Shown in pieces: positions 1-11,300 of a DNA stretch of 64,000 nucleotides. The position numbers were made by a program, and so were the translations under genes. The stretch's first letter is position 1. The number at the start of each line of letters is the position of its first letter. Origin of the DNA: Kryptolebias marmoratus (lineage: Eukaryota; Chordata; Actinopteri; Cyprinodontiformes; Rivulidae); the NCBI RefSeq assembly GCF_001649575.2, contig NC_051451.1, forward strand, positions 24,141,605 to 24,205,604, written 5' to 3'. The notes beneath the pieces were generated by a model. That model did no database searches. It had not been told where the DNA came from and was given only the letters and a program-made list of their open reading frames with translations.

Positions 1-1710
1 CGCTCCTGGTTTCAAATCAAAATAAATGTAAAGTAGGACCAAAATATCTGCTTTTGTTCAAGTATGCAGCTAATGTTTCACATGGACTCCACAAGCTTTC
101 TGCTCTGCTGTAAGGGACTTTTGATCCAAAACTTGATAAGGATTTAACTCCAAAACCTTTCTTAGCAGGCTAAATTTACTTTTACATGTATATTATTAGG
201 CCAGGGTGAAATATGAGATCTCCAAAGACAGATGAATTTTATCTTTTTTTTTAATATATTTTACAGAAGCTTCTGGCCTGAGTAATGCTCTAAAAATATG
301 TGGAAACTTTCTGCACTCAGTCACTACACAGAAACAAGCTGTTTGGAATAATTTACTTTAAGTCAAAGTGGACAAATGTCAGCGTTCAGAAAAAGTTTCA
401 CCACTGAAGTCCTTGTGTTGCTAAGTGCTGAAACTAATGATGAGAGTTTTGAAATGTGGGTTCAAATATGAACAAATTGTGTTTATATTGAAGGTTTCTA
501 ACCAAATGAGAACATTATCAGTTGTTTTACATTTCTGAAGAGGCTAATGCAAAAATAATATATAACAAAAAAAAATCAATTATACTCTTTAAAACCGAGA
601 CAGTCTTGAAAAAAAGAATATAAACGACCATTGTGGGAATAGTTCTTCATTTTAAAATACAGCATGTATTGATAGAAGACCAGTCAGAGTAAAAAGTGCA
701 ATGCAGAAGAAGAAGCCTGCTCGGTTCTGACTTTTCTGTATAGATTATTGATCATTATTGTTTTTTCACTCTTGTGTTAAATCGAATTCCACTGGCATAA
801 CATAATATACTGTACACTTTTAAGTCTTCCCTCTGCACCAGTTTTAAAGATGTTATACTAAATGTATGCAAGAAACCAACACTTGATTTTTATTTTTTCT
901 GTAAAAGTATAACTGTGATGTTTGTTTCCACCGTTGATCACGCCGTTCTTTGGACTTTTGTTCTGAGTAAACTACTGTCAGTATCATTTCTATTATAGTG
1001 TGCTGTACATGTCTGATGTTTAAAGTCATGTTTGAGCTGTGTATTTATCTGGTGATAAATTTCAGAGTGGAATATCCAAACTGTGTATGTTCATTTGATC
1101 TGTGGTTTTTGTCTGGTTTAATGATTTTATTTTATTTTTTATGGAGTTTGGTGCTCTCTGCTGGCAGCATTGCTGCGGTTAAATTGCAAAAATAACTCAG
1201 TGGGGAGAAAAACACACTTGGAAGTGTACTGTTGAAAGTAAATGTTTGCACAATGAGTGCAGACTAGTGTAAGGTTCTTTTTTTTAATTACGTGCTAGTC
1301 ATAAATATATTAAATTATAAAATATATATTTTTCTAATTCACTGAACAGAAGCCAATTAGAAAAAATATTAATAATAATATAAAAAAAACTACTTAGTTC
1401 AGTGACTCTCAAAACAGAATCAAGAAGCAGCAGCAGTTTAATAACAAGACTTATTGTTAAAACAAACAAAAACTGATTGATTGATTGATTGATTTTGCAG
1501 GATGGGTTTTTTAAGATAATCTAATAAAAAGCTTCATGGTGTTATTGGATAAGGTGACTGCAGTTGCCATGAAACACTGAAATCCAACACCAGCTGCTTG
1601 GGAAAGCTCAATTAATTATTAAATCAGCTTCAGCTCCCACGTTGACTGCAGCATGCCAGTCATCCACGCTGCTTGCTTTCTTTTAACCCGGGAGAACTGC
1701 CTTCAAAGCT
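1..1710. other. AT-rich stretch upstream of the vinculin-like gene, no gene seen
   Basis: No open frame with family resemblance or believable splice sites was found. The stretch is AT-rich and could include the 3' UTR of a gene to the left or the promoter of the gene starting at 1711, but neither can be shown. A short TTGA simple repeat lies at about 1473-1495. Confidence 0.5.
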
Positions 1711-4700
1711 ATGTCGTCATTACTGGAACACGGCTCTATCAGGACTGCAGCAGCGGAGAAGGTGGTGGCGCCAATCGCGTGTCATCTGTGTCACTTGGTG
1801 CTGCTGTGTGACAACGCAGAGGAACCGGAACATTTTGGCCAGCTGGAGGTGGAGGCTCGGGTTGTGGCTAAAGCCACTGAGAAAATGGCAGCAGTGGTCT
1901 CCAGGTATGTGGTGATGCTAAAGTTCATAATAATCTTTTTTTTTTTTTTTTACAAGAAACCTCAGATAAACACCTTTTTTTTAATTTGCTTCTAGGCAAA
2001 TAAGTGAGACAGAGGATGAAGTCTTGCACACGGAGATGTCGTCCCTGCTGGAGTCGTTCAGCGTGTCCGGGCAGCACGTGCTGCTGGCAGCTCAGAAACT
2101 CAGCATCCAGCCCGGTTTACCCGAGCACAAAGAGGAGCTCATCACTGCTACACAAAACGTCTTCCTCGGAGTAGTCAAAGTACAGTTTGACGGGGTTTTT
2201 TCTCTCTTGTGTAAAAAGATGCCTATCATAACAAGAAAATTCTCAACATTCTTCGATACCGTCTTCAAACAGAAGTCCGAATGAAGGAATGCTGTGGACT
2301 AACATTCAACAGTTTGAACAGCTGAATCTTGTATTTTATTTTGTCAGAAGTTTCCATTATTGGGAATAAAACCCTAACCCTAACCCTAACATTTTGCTAA
2401 CACTTTAGGCAAATAAACCGGCAAAAACACTATCATCTTTGGCATCAGGCTTTAATGATGGCAATCTGAATGTCTGAATCACATTTATTGGCTGAGTGTC
2501 AAATATTTGTTGAAATATTTCAGTTCTGTCTAAAAGTCTGGTCTCTACTCCCAGGTTCTTTTGGTGGATGACAACGCCGTTATTAGAAGAATTGTAGCTG
2601 CTGCTGATCGAGTTTTGGAGAACCTGACTGAGCTCGGCTCTTCCACAGAAATCAAGACTCTTCTCGAATCCTTCCAGGTGTTTTCTGAAGCTCTCCTTGT
2701 CCTCAACAGACTCACAGTGGACAGAGCAAATACCCTACAGGATCCCAGGCAAACAAAGCAGCTTCTCAACTCCTTGGAAACACTCAGGAAGTGCATCTCC
2801 ATGCTGCACACGGCCATGTGCACCACCATCAAACACCCGACAAGTGAGCAGGCCCAGGCAGCCAGGAGGTATATTCTCGACAAGGTACAAAGCATTATAA
2901 GAGATATCACAGAAACTCTCCAACGTGAGGGCAACAGCGGACCACTGGGACCACATGGGTTTTATGCTGGGAGACGTCACAGTTTGTTGCAACTGCTTAG
3001 TAATTACTCAGTTTCCTCATTTCAAACTGGTGGTTTTGACAGCTTGGTAAGAGATATAGTGTTCCACTGTATGGTCATAGCAAACGCTTCAAGAAGAGAC
3101 ATTCAGCAGAGAATAGTGAGCCACTGTTGTCACATCCTGCAGTTCTGGTCTGAGATGAAATGGATTTTAAAATCTTCAGAGGAACTTGTTGATTCAGCGC
3201 AACACTTTGAGAAGAGCTGCACTTTGATGGTCCAACAAATGCAAATGCTTGACAAAGCATTAATGTGTGCGCTTCTTTATCAGGTTCTGGACACATTTCT
3301 CACGGGGTCTTTCACAGTTCGAGAACTTTTAGACGTGACAAAACGGGTCTTGGCCGCAGATTCTGCTGCAGTTATGGATCTGACCTTTATTCAGTCAGTA
3401 GTTGAGGATTTCATACCGTCCACTGATAGGATAATCCAAGTGGCAAGCTTCATCTCAGCGGTCGCTGTGGATGCAAGGAGTTTGGAGAATGTGGAGAACT
3501 CGCAGGCGTGCCTCAGACGGCTAAGAGCTCGAATCAGACCCCTTTCCCTGGAGCTGGAAGATAATTTGATGCAAACAGTTCAAACGCTTCATGATTTGTG
3601 TCAGAAATGGAAGGAGGAGATGAATCAGCTCCAGGACGCCATCAGTGATGTGATAGATGTGAGGGAGTTCACAAGTCTGACTATTAATGAGATGATCAAC
3701 GACCAACATGAATGTGATGAAGCTTACAGGGAGCAGAGCTACAAACTGTTTAATGAACACACAAAGCAATTAACTTCCTGCATGAAGCTGGTGATTCGGT
3801 CAGTGAGGAGGCACTTAGACAAAAGTGATAACCCGATCTACAGGAACGGTCTGCTGGTTCTGCTGAAACAGGCTCAGACGTCTCAAACCAAAGCGACTGA
3901 GTCAATCAGAGACATGCTTCATGGTTCTGCACTAAACGTGGAGATGTATTCTACATTTACAGCAAACGTTTCCACAGTTATTCAGCATTTTAAGGTGCTC
4001 AGAGAGGGACTAGATGGCCACCAGCACCCACATCTCCTGAGCCCTCTGCGGCAGGGGGCACGGGAACCTGAAATCTCACCGTCGTATTCAGAAGACCAGG
4101 ACACTGTTGGGATGAGCCTGGATCACGTGGCAAGAGATTCAAACTCTCCTGTTGTGGAAGTGCTGGGAAGAAATACTCCATCAAAACACGAGGAGGAGCA
4201 CCCAGTTACAGAAACCATAGAAGCAGAACAGGCTCATAAATACCACAGCAGTGATTTAAAGAAGCCAGCTGTCCAAGATGAGCCTGAACTGATCCACAAA
4301 CCTGTTGCTTTTGACCTTTTACCCCTGATGTATGAAGTTGTGACTGTGACTAAAGAGAAAGACGTGTCAGTGCTTAACCAGGCCTGTACCAGAGTTCTTG
4401 AACTGTCGAACTGTTACTCCCAGGCTGCGAAGGAAGGCTTAGTCATTGTTGACGCTGTTGATTGTCAGACGCTGGAAAGCTTCAGAGCAGAGCTGGTGTC
4501 ACTGACCCCGCTGCTCGTCCAAACAGCGCAGGAGACAGCGATGAGTTCAGCAATGAGCACTGAAAGCATCTACAAACACTGCACACAGTTTTCTGACCTC
4601 ATTAGCAACATTAAAAAAGTCTTACTGCCGGTAGCGGGAGTGTGGTACCATGCTGCTTATGCTGAACTACAAGCAAATCTGCAAACACAAACCCTGAATG

Positions 4701-7341
4701 AGGTGATGACTTTATGCACTCATGTGGTCCAGTTCTTGACATCGTCTGATTTAAACCTGCAAGCTGACGGTCAGGAAACGGTCAGGGTTTTACACAGCAA
4801 GCTGAGCAAAGCCCAGAACAACACAAGGTGTCTCATAGAGTTTTCTTCCTTGTTGGGAAGACAGATAGACCAGCTTGAGGGACTCTGCATCCTCTGGGGT
4901 CTCTCTATTCAGATCTTATTAAATTCTCTGGATAAGATTTTAGGTACATCGACTGCAACTGCATACCGGTTGAATCCACAGAAACAGATGTCGGCACTGT
5001 CTGAGAACTCACTCCGAATCCAAGAGGCTGCGAGGCTCACCAGCTTAAACTGCAAAAGTGCTTACAAATCCAAACAGCTGGCAGGTGAACAAGATGAGCT
5101 AAAAACACTGACTGAAGCGTATCTTAAAGCTGCCGAAGAACTGGGTGCAATACCGAGTGTGATGCAACTTGCAAAATCAGAGTTCTTCCAGAGGCAGCTT
5201 TTGATTAAAATTAGAGTACTTTCTGGCCGGTTAAGCAAAGCGAACAAGGACTACGACGCTGCATTCCAAAATGTTGTCAGCCTTGCTTATTTCGCTGTTG
5301 AGCATTTCAGAGATCCTGATGTGGAAGATGCGCAGCAAAAATTTGAAATCGCAGCCCAAACACTTGCTGAAAATATCAGATCTACATTCGGCAGAGTGGA
5401 CCATTGCCTGAACTACGTCCATGACCCACGCGCCCGCTCTAACCTAAGGTCCATCAATGACCACCTGTCGTTTCAGATTTCAGATATAATCAGCAGAGCG
5501 AGGCTGGTGGTAGAGACTCACTTCATTTGTGACACGCTCAGTTTGGACGTGTTGATACAGTGCTGGGCGGCTAAAGCTCACTATGTGGTGGAGGAGCTCA
5601 TGAAGCAAGATGGGATTCACCAGGAGGTTAAAGAGAGCATCAAGGCTGGTTTACAAAGCAGAACACTCGAGGACAGTGACAAAACATTGGACATGATCCC
5701 ACCGAAAATCAAAGCAGTGGAACTTCCAGATGCAAAGACGTCTCTGCAGAGAGGCAACACAGAAACCACAGATGCTGCAGAAACCAAACTGAACATAGCA
5801 GCTGTGGCAAAGGATGAACCTAAAGCTGTGAAAAGATATGTAAGTAGGCTGACGATAAGAAGAACTTACAGTTCAGTTCATGACATGTTAAATCATGACT
5901 TTTCTCTCCAGGATGCATCTGATGTGTACAAAGAAGCCTCCTCACTGACCTACACCTCCCTTTTTCTGAAGAAGAAGAGTGACACCTGGGATCCCAAAGA
6001 CAACAGAATAGTCCAGGTGACCAGGAAGATGGCAGATACAATTTGTCACATGACACAGTATTTGAAGAAGAAAGGCCCATTACTGGTAATGACCACTAGA
6101 GGTCACTTCAATGCTTTTGTCTTTATGTTCGCAACAATGCTTGTTTATCTTTATTTTATTTGTTTTTTTTTAGAATAAAGAAGCATTTGTTACTGCAGCT
6201 AAAGATGTTATCTCAAACTGCCAGTCAGTCACTCAGTTCCTCAGAGTTATTGCCAACCACAGCCTGGATCAACAGTGTACGGTTGAACTGTCCCTCATCA
6301 TTGAGCAGATTCTAACCGTCACCAATCAGCTCAGCATCATCTCCAGGTCCAGTTACTTTTAACTTTAAATCACACAATTAATGCTAATCAAAAGTAAATG
6401 AATAAATCAAATGAACAGTTTTCTTTGTGTTTATATACAGCGTCAATGCTGTAACCCCTGGGTGCAAATCGTCTGATGAGATCCTGGTAAAGAACTCACA
6501 GAATCTCCTTCAGACTGTGCTGCGTGGGGTCCATGCTGCAGAAACGGCCTGCATTACGGTAAATATACCATCCCAAACGTAATCTGAAAGTGTTTGAGGT
6601 CTTTGTTTTGTACAAGCCGTGGTGTTCAAACATTTATCAGCTTTTTAGAGAACCCAGTTAGACAGTGATTAGAAAAATACTTCATTAATTGAAGAAAATA
6701 ATATCCACCAGTGCACCTGTGAGTGGATAAAGAAATATTTGAAGCTTTTTTAATGTAATGTGGCACCCCTCGTGGTAATCTCATAGTAAATGATGAGCAT
6801 TTTCATCAGCTTGGAAGAATTTTGGCCCATTCCTCAAAGAGAGAGTGAGTGAGTACACCTACTACAGCTCCAGGAGGTTGGTGCTTTCCCTCACATGCTG
6901 GAGGTGTAACAATATTTATTACCTCACTCAGGTGTAATTTCCAGCCCACTGAGGACAATACTTGCCCTCATTTGTTTGTCTTCCACAAAAACTTAGTGTC
7001 TGAGTTCATATTTTTGCAAAAATATAGAAAATTCTAGTGGTTTCACAAGCTTATGAGAGTCACTTTTAGATCCAGCTGCGACTGTTGCATCGTGTTTTCT
7101 CAATCCGTTTCAACGCTCTCAAACTTTGGACGACTCTTATTTCCAACCATGTCAGGGTCTGAAGCAGCCCGAGCCCAACTCAGACGGCGAAGAAGCCACG
7201 GCCGTGTGCTTCCAGTGGAAGAGAAACTTGGAGATGTATCGCGCCCTGCAGACCTCCAACCCAGAAACCGACGAGCTCGGTTTAAGGAAGACGTCATCAC
7301 ACCTTTTAGCTCCCAGTCTCGCCCCCCAGCTTAACGTATAG
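1711..7341 (+). CDS. Divergent alpha-catenin/vinculin superfamily protein
   Basis: Exons: 1711-1904, 1996-2179, 2555-5839, 5912-6085, 6174-6346, 6441-6558 and 7156-7341. All joins keep frame and give about 1437 aa. The N-terminus (residues 1-126, VVAPIACHLCHLVLL) resembles the first helices of vinculin and alpha-catenin. The C-terminus aligns with the alpha-catenin tail: WDPKDNRIVQVTRKMA, then KKKGPLL, then a WK-containing tail ending NV. Between them lie long amphipathic helical bundles split by an acidic linker at about residues 615-710. Family members link cadherin or integrin adhesions to actin. This one is longer than vinculin (1066) or alpha-catenin (about 906), and 1095 codons sit in one exon, unlike the many-exon vertebrate relatives. 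No signal peptide or membrane helix is seen. The orthologue is unknown to me; alpha-catulin or a vinculin-like paralogue are alternatives. The start at 1711 begins the first exon with the family motif. The last exon join is the least certain. Confidence 0.8.
2368..2391. repeat. Telomere-like CCCTAA repeat
   Basis: About three copies of CCCTAA lie in intron 2 of the vinculin-like gene. Shorter two-copy runs occur at about 22534-22546 and 32707-32719. They look like interstitial telomeric-type simple repeats. Confidence 0.7.
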
Positions 7342-8393
7342 AAAAGCAGTGCAGTATACTGTATACTTTCAAAACAAAGTCAATAATCTGTATCTCAAGA
7401 GAAATTTATGCTGATGATATTCATGACATATAATCATCTGAATCTAACACTTTATATAGGACTACATGTTTATGCTAAGATGAAGAGCAGATGCTTTTTC
7501 CACTTCTTTATTCCAGATATTTATAATAAAAATCACTTAAATGATGAACATGTGTTGTTAAAATGCCATGTAGTATTAAACAACTGTGGCTGTGTTACAG
7601 ATCCACACTGGCATGACAGAAATAAAGGATTACTGTTACACTAAAACAGCCACTAACACACACTGTACAAAATGCACATTTACAATGTGAAATATGAACG
7701 CAGTAAAAAAAACAAAAAGCTTACTCTTAGGCAAACAAAATCAGCTTGCATTGCAGACAAACTGTTACTTAAAATGCCAGAAATTGTGTTTGGTTAATTC
7801 TACAGTAAGAACAGCTTTAAATACAGTCAACACAAACAAAATTCAACAACAGAAACTGGAACAGGAGCCATATTTGTTACAGATGTACAAATACCTGCAA
7901 TGCATGAAGGTGACACTTCTGTCTGTAGAATACACTCAAAACCTTTCCTCGTTTTTATATCTTTTTCTGTGTTTTGAGCCACAAAATAAAGTGTTATCAC
8001 TTTCAGCCTTATCAAAGAGTTAGAAAATTGGCACAGATAAATCAAAACAAGCAGCCAATAATCACTGAACCAGCTGATAGAAACCTCTGAATAAATACTG
8101 TCACCTGCCTGACTGCATGTCATGTGACTGAATGCTTGCATATAAAAAAAGATGTAAAAAAATGAGTGAAAAATTACACAATGATAAAATACCCCAACAT
8201 AAGTGCATGTGAATCCTCTCTGTCTGCATTTGTGTGTTTTCCTGCTGATCTGTCCAGCATAATCTCCAAACTGACAACTGTGTGGTGTGATGACCTATAC
8301 AGGAATAAATAGAGCCATAAAATGTTACATTAATGAACCTGTTCCAACAATATACAAACTCCAAGTTCAGCTTCTGTTTCCTCACTGAAGGGT
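7342..8393. other. Convergent 3' UTR region between the vinculin-like gene and zc3h6
   Basis: Two genes converge here. AATAAA on the + strand at 7621-7626 and again at 7984-7989 could end the vinculin-like transcript. On the - strand AATAAA is seen as TTTATT at 7507-7512 and could end zc3h6. If these are used, the two 3' UTRs overlap. The open frames in this stretch show no family resemblance. Confidence 0.5.
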
Positions 8394-11300
8394 TTACTGA
8401 CAGAAAGGAGAAGCAGTGGGATCAAAAGTCTTGAATACATCTTTAAGTGTCCGGTCATCTGCCTCCTCGAGATCTTTCTGTTTTGGTTCTTCCTCCTTTA
8501 CTTCCTCCTCTTCCTCCATCTTCCTCTCTGGCTCCTGTTTTACCTCTGTTTCTTCCTGTGCTCCAGTAGACCCTTGTCCTCCTTGTTTGGCCTGCCTGGG
8601 GTCGGAGTACTGAGGTCGGATCAGGCCGGCCAGCGCTGGGATGGGGAGATTATGAACAGCGGGGGGTTTGACAGGTGAGGCGGGGGGCACTGTGGGAGAA
8701 CCAGGAGGAGGAGACTGACGCGAGGTAACCTCGGAGCTTTTGGACTCTTCAAAAGAAGCGCTTTGCTTAGTCGGTGAAAGTGATGCTGTGGGAGCGCTCT
8801 CAGTTTTAGATGGCGGTTTCAGAATCCCCACCTTTTTAGGAGGCTCCACCTGCTCCTTTTGAGCGTGCTCAGTTTGAGAGCGAGGATCGTACAGACTGAT
8901 GCCCCCAAGGATTGTAGTAGGGCTCTCCAGACCTCCGTCAGAGGATGCCAGGCGGGGGGCATACGGCGGCAGTTTCTCAGGCTCTGGCTTGCCTCGGGCA
9001 GCTTGAGGAGAGGAGCTGGCACTAGGTTTCTGTAGTCTGGGGTCCACCGGTCCTCCACCTGACGAGGGCTCTTTCTGACCCAGCAGCTTGGAGTCCAGAC
9101 TCCCTCTACGCTTCAGTCTGGGGTCAAGAGATTTCTGCTGCCGTGGATCTACAGGTCGTTCTGTGGAGGACCGAGATTCCAGGGACCCGGAGGGGAAACG
9201 GCCCAAACGCTCCTTCAAACGGGCCGCTGCCAGTCTGGGGTCCGACGGTGGAGGACTGGAAACCGTCAGATGGTCGGGCAGGTTTGCTCGGTTCATCTGA
9301 GCGTCGGCGATTAGGGGTGGAAGAGGCAGGTTGATGGAGTGCTCCTGTTTGGGGACAAGGGAAGGAATGAGATCCTCGGGTGCCCACACCACTGTCTGAG
9401 CAAAGGCTGGCCTCTGGAGCAAGATGTCCACCCGGATGTGACTAAACTGCTTTAACTGACAACGAGGGTCCCGCAGCACCACCCCAGGGCTGGCATCTAA
9501 CGGGATGAGAACAGTTCTGTCCCTGAGCTCCCGCTCTCCTTCATCCTCCTCCTCTCCTGTTGGAGGCTTTTGTGGAACAGGATGGCTCAGCTGACGATAG
9601 GAACCTGATTCAGCTGGCCTTATCTTCCTGGGGTCTCTGGAGAACCGCGGATCTGCAGCTCCATCCGAGTCCTTGTTGGCATCTGGGAGTCGCTGTCTGG
9701 GGTCTGGCTTCACTCGTGGGTCACACGGTGGGGCCTTGAGAAGCCGGGGGTCACTCAGAGCTGGAGCCCCCGGCACGACCTGGAGGGGCTTAGACTGACC
9801 CTGCTGTATCTCACTGTGCTTCTTTAGAGACTTAAGGATGGAGGAAACACAGGAGCTCCCATCCTCCTCATCACTGGAGTACCAGTTTGTAGTTTCATCT
9901 GCAAAGAAAAGCAGTGATTATAAGTTATCTGAAGATTGCTTCTTAATGCATATCCTTCAACCTGGATAATGCTCTGCTGTAAGGAAGTTGTGGATTCTGT
10001 TTTCTTGTATAAACTAATCCAATCTGCTTCTTGATAATGGACCATTACCTTTGTTTTCACTGTTATCATCATGGCCCTCTGCCCTTTGGGACTCTTTCCC
10101 CTGTGATTCTTGCTGCTGCTGCTGCTGTGTTAGGTGTAAGAAGATGGCTTTCTGCACCTCCGGTGGCAAAGACTTTAACTGTGACTCTGCCCCCAGCTGC
10201 TGCTGGAGGTTCTGTACAAAGGCCAGAGCAGGATCTACAACAAAACACTATCAGTAAAATGTAAAAGGCAATAAACCTACTCAAGGATTGTTTTAAGATA
10301 TTACTCACCACCTTGTTGATTTTGCACAAAGCTGCTAAAGAACTCCACTGGGTTCTGACCCATAGACTGAAAAGGTAACATGTTTTGCAACATCTGTAGA
10401 TCTGGCGGGAAAGGAGGCCTCTGCATGTTCATCTGCTGGTTGATATTAGGTCCATGAAAAGGTGGGGGTTGACCAGAGGGAGCTGCTGCCTGCATTTGAT
10501 AACCATGTGGTGGGTGCTGTCTCGGGGGACTCTGCGGCATGGGGGGTCCCATAAGATTAGGTGATTCAGAGGGAGGAACTGGAGGGGGAGGGACTGAGGG
10601 TGCAGCAGCTCCACTCTGTGCATCCTCCGTGTCTCCGCTGAACTGATCGGTTCCCTCACCCTCACTCTGTGAGAAGTTGGAGCCACTGAAACGTAAAAGA
10701 CATCGTAATATTCAGAGTCAGATCTGAGCACTCTCTGTAGCTCTGATGAAATATCGTTCTGGTTACCTCAGAGCAATTTTTTGCACCAAGTCCACAGTAG
10801 GTTGGACCTTGATTTCGAACAGAGAGGGAATCTTCTTGCCTCCATCTGTCGGGCTGCTCTGACCGGGAGTGGGCAGCAACCCCACCCCAGGCGGAGGCTT
10901 GGGAAGAGGAGCAATGCCCTGTTTCCTCAAATCCTCCAGCTCCAACTCGTCCTCGCGGGCATTCTCCTCTTCAGTGTTGATTATCTGTCCAACAAATCAA
11001 AGAGAAGAGAGAAAACACAGCTGGAAAACAAAATCCTGAGTTTCTTTGTTTTACCTTCTCAAGCAGCTCTTTGGTCACATCAGTCAAAGCATCATGGGAG
11101 AATTTGCAGTTGTCTCCTTGATAACATTTGGCTCCAGTGTGAAAAAACTTGCAGGGGTACTCATGTGCAAACACAGGTTAAGGAACCAGGCTTACTTAAA
11201 AGAAAAAGTCCAATATGTTTAATGTTATGCAATGACATTTTATAAATGCCTTTAAGAACACTCAGTGAAGGATATTGTGCATGTAAATGCAGTGATCTCC

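Noticed and set aside
998..1195. Short open frame on the + strand
   Set aside because: Low-complexity, no family resemblance, no splice context.
6740..7030. Possible repeat in the last intron of the vinculin-like gene
   Set aside because: The phrase TTGGCCCATTCCTC looked familiar, but no ends or second copy could be found in the window.
8416..9334. Open frames on the + strand opposite the last zc3h6 exon
   Set aside because: Shadows of the DPR-rich coding exon.
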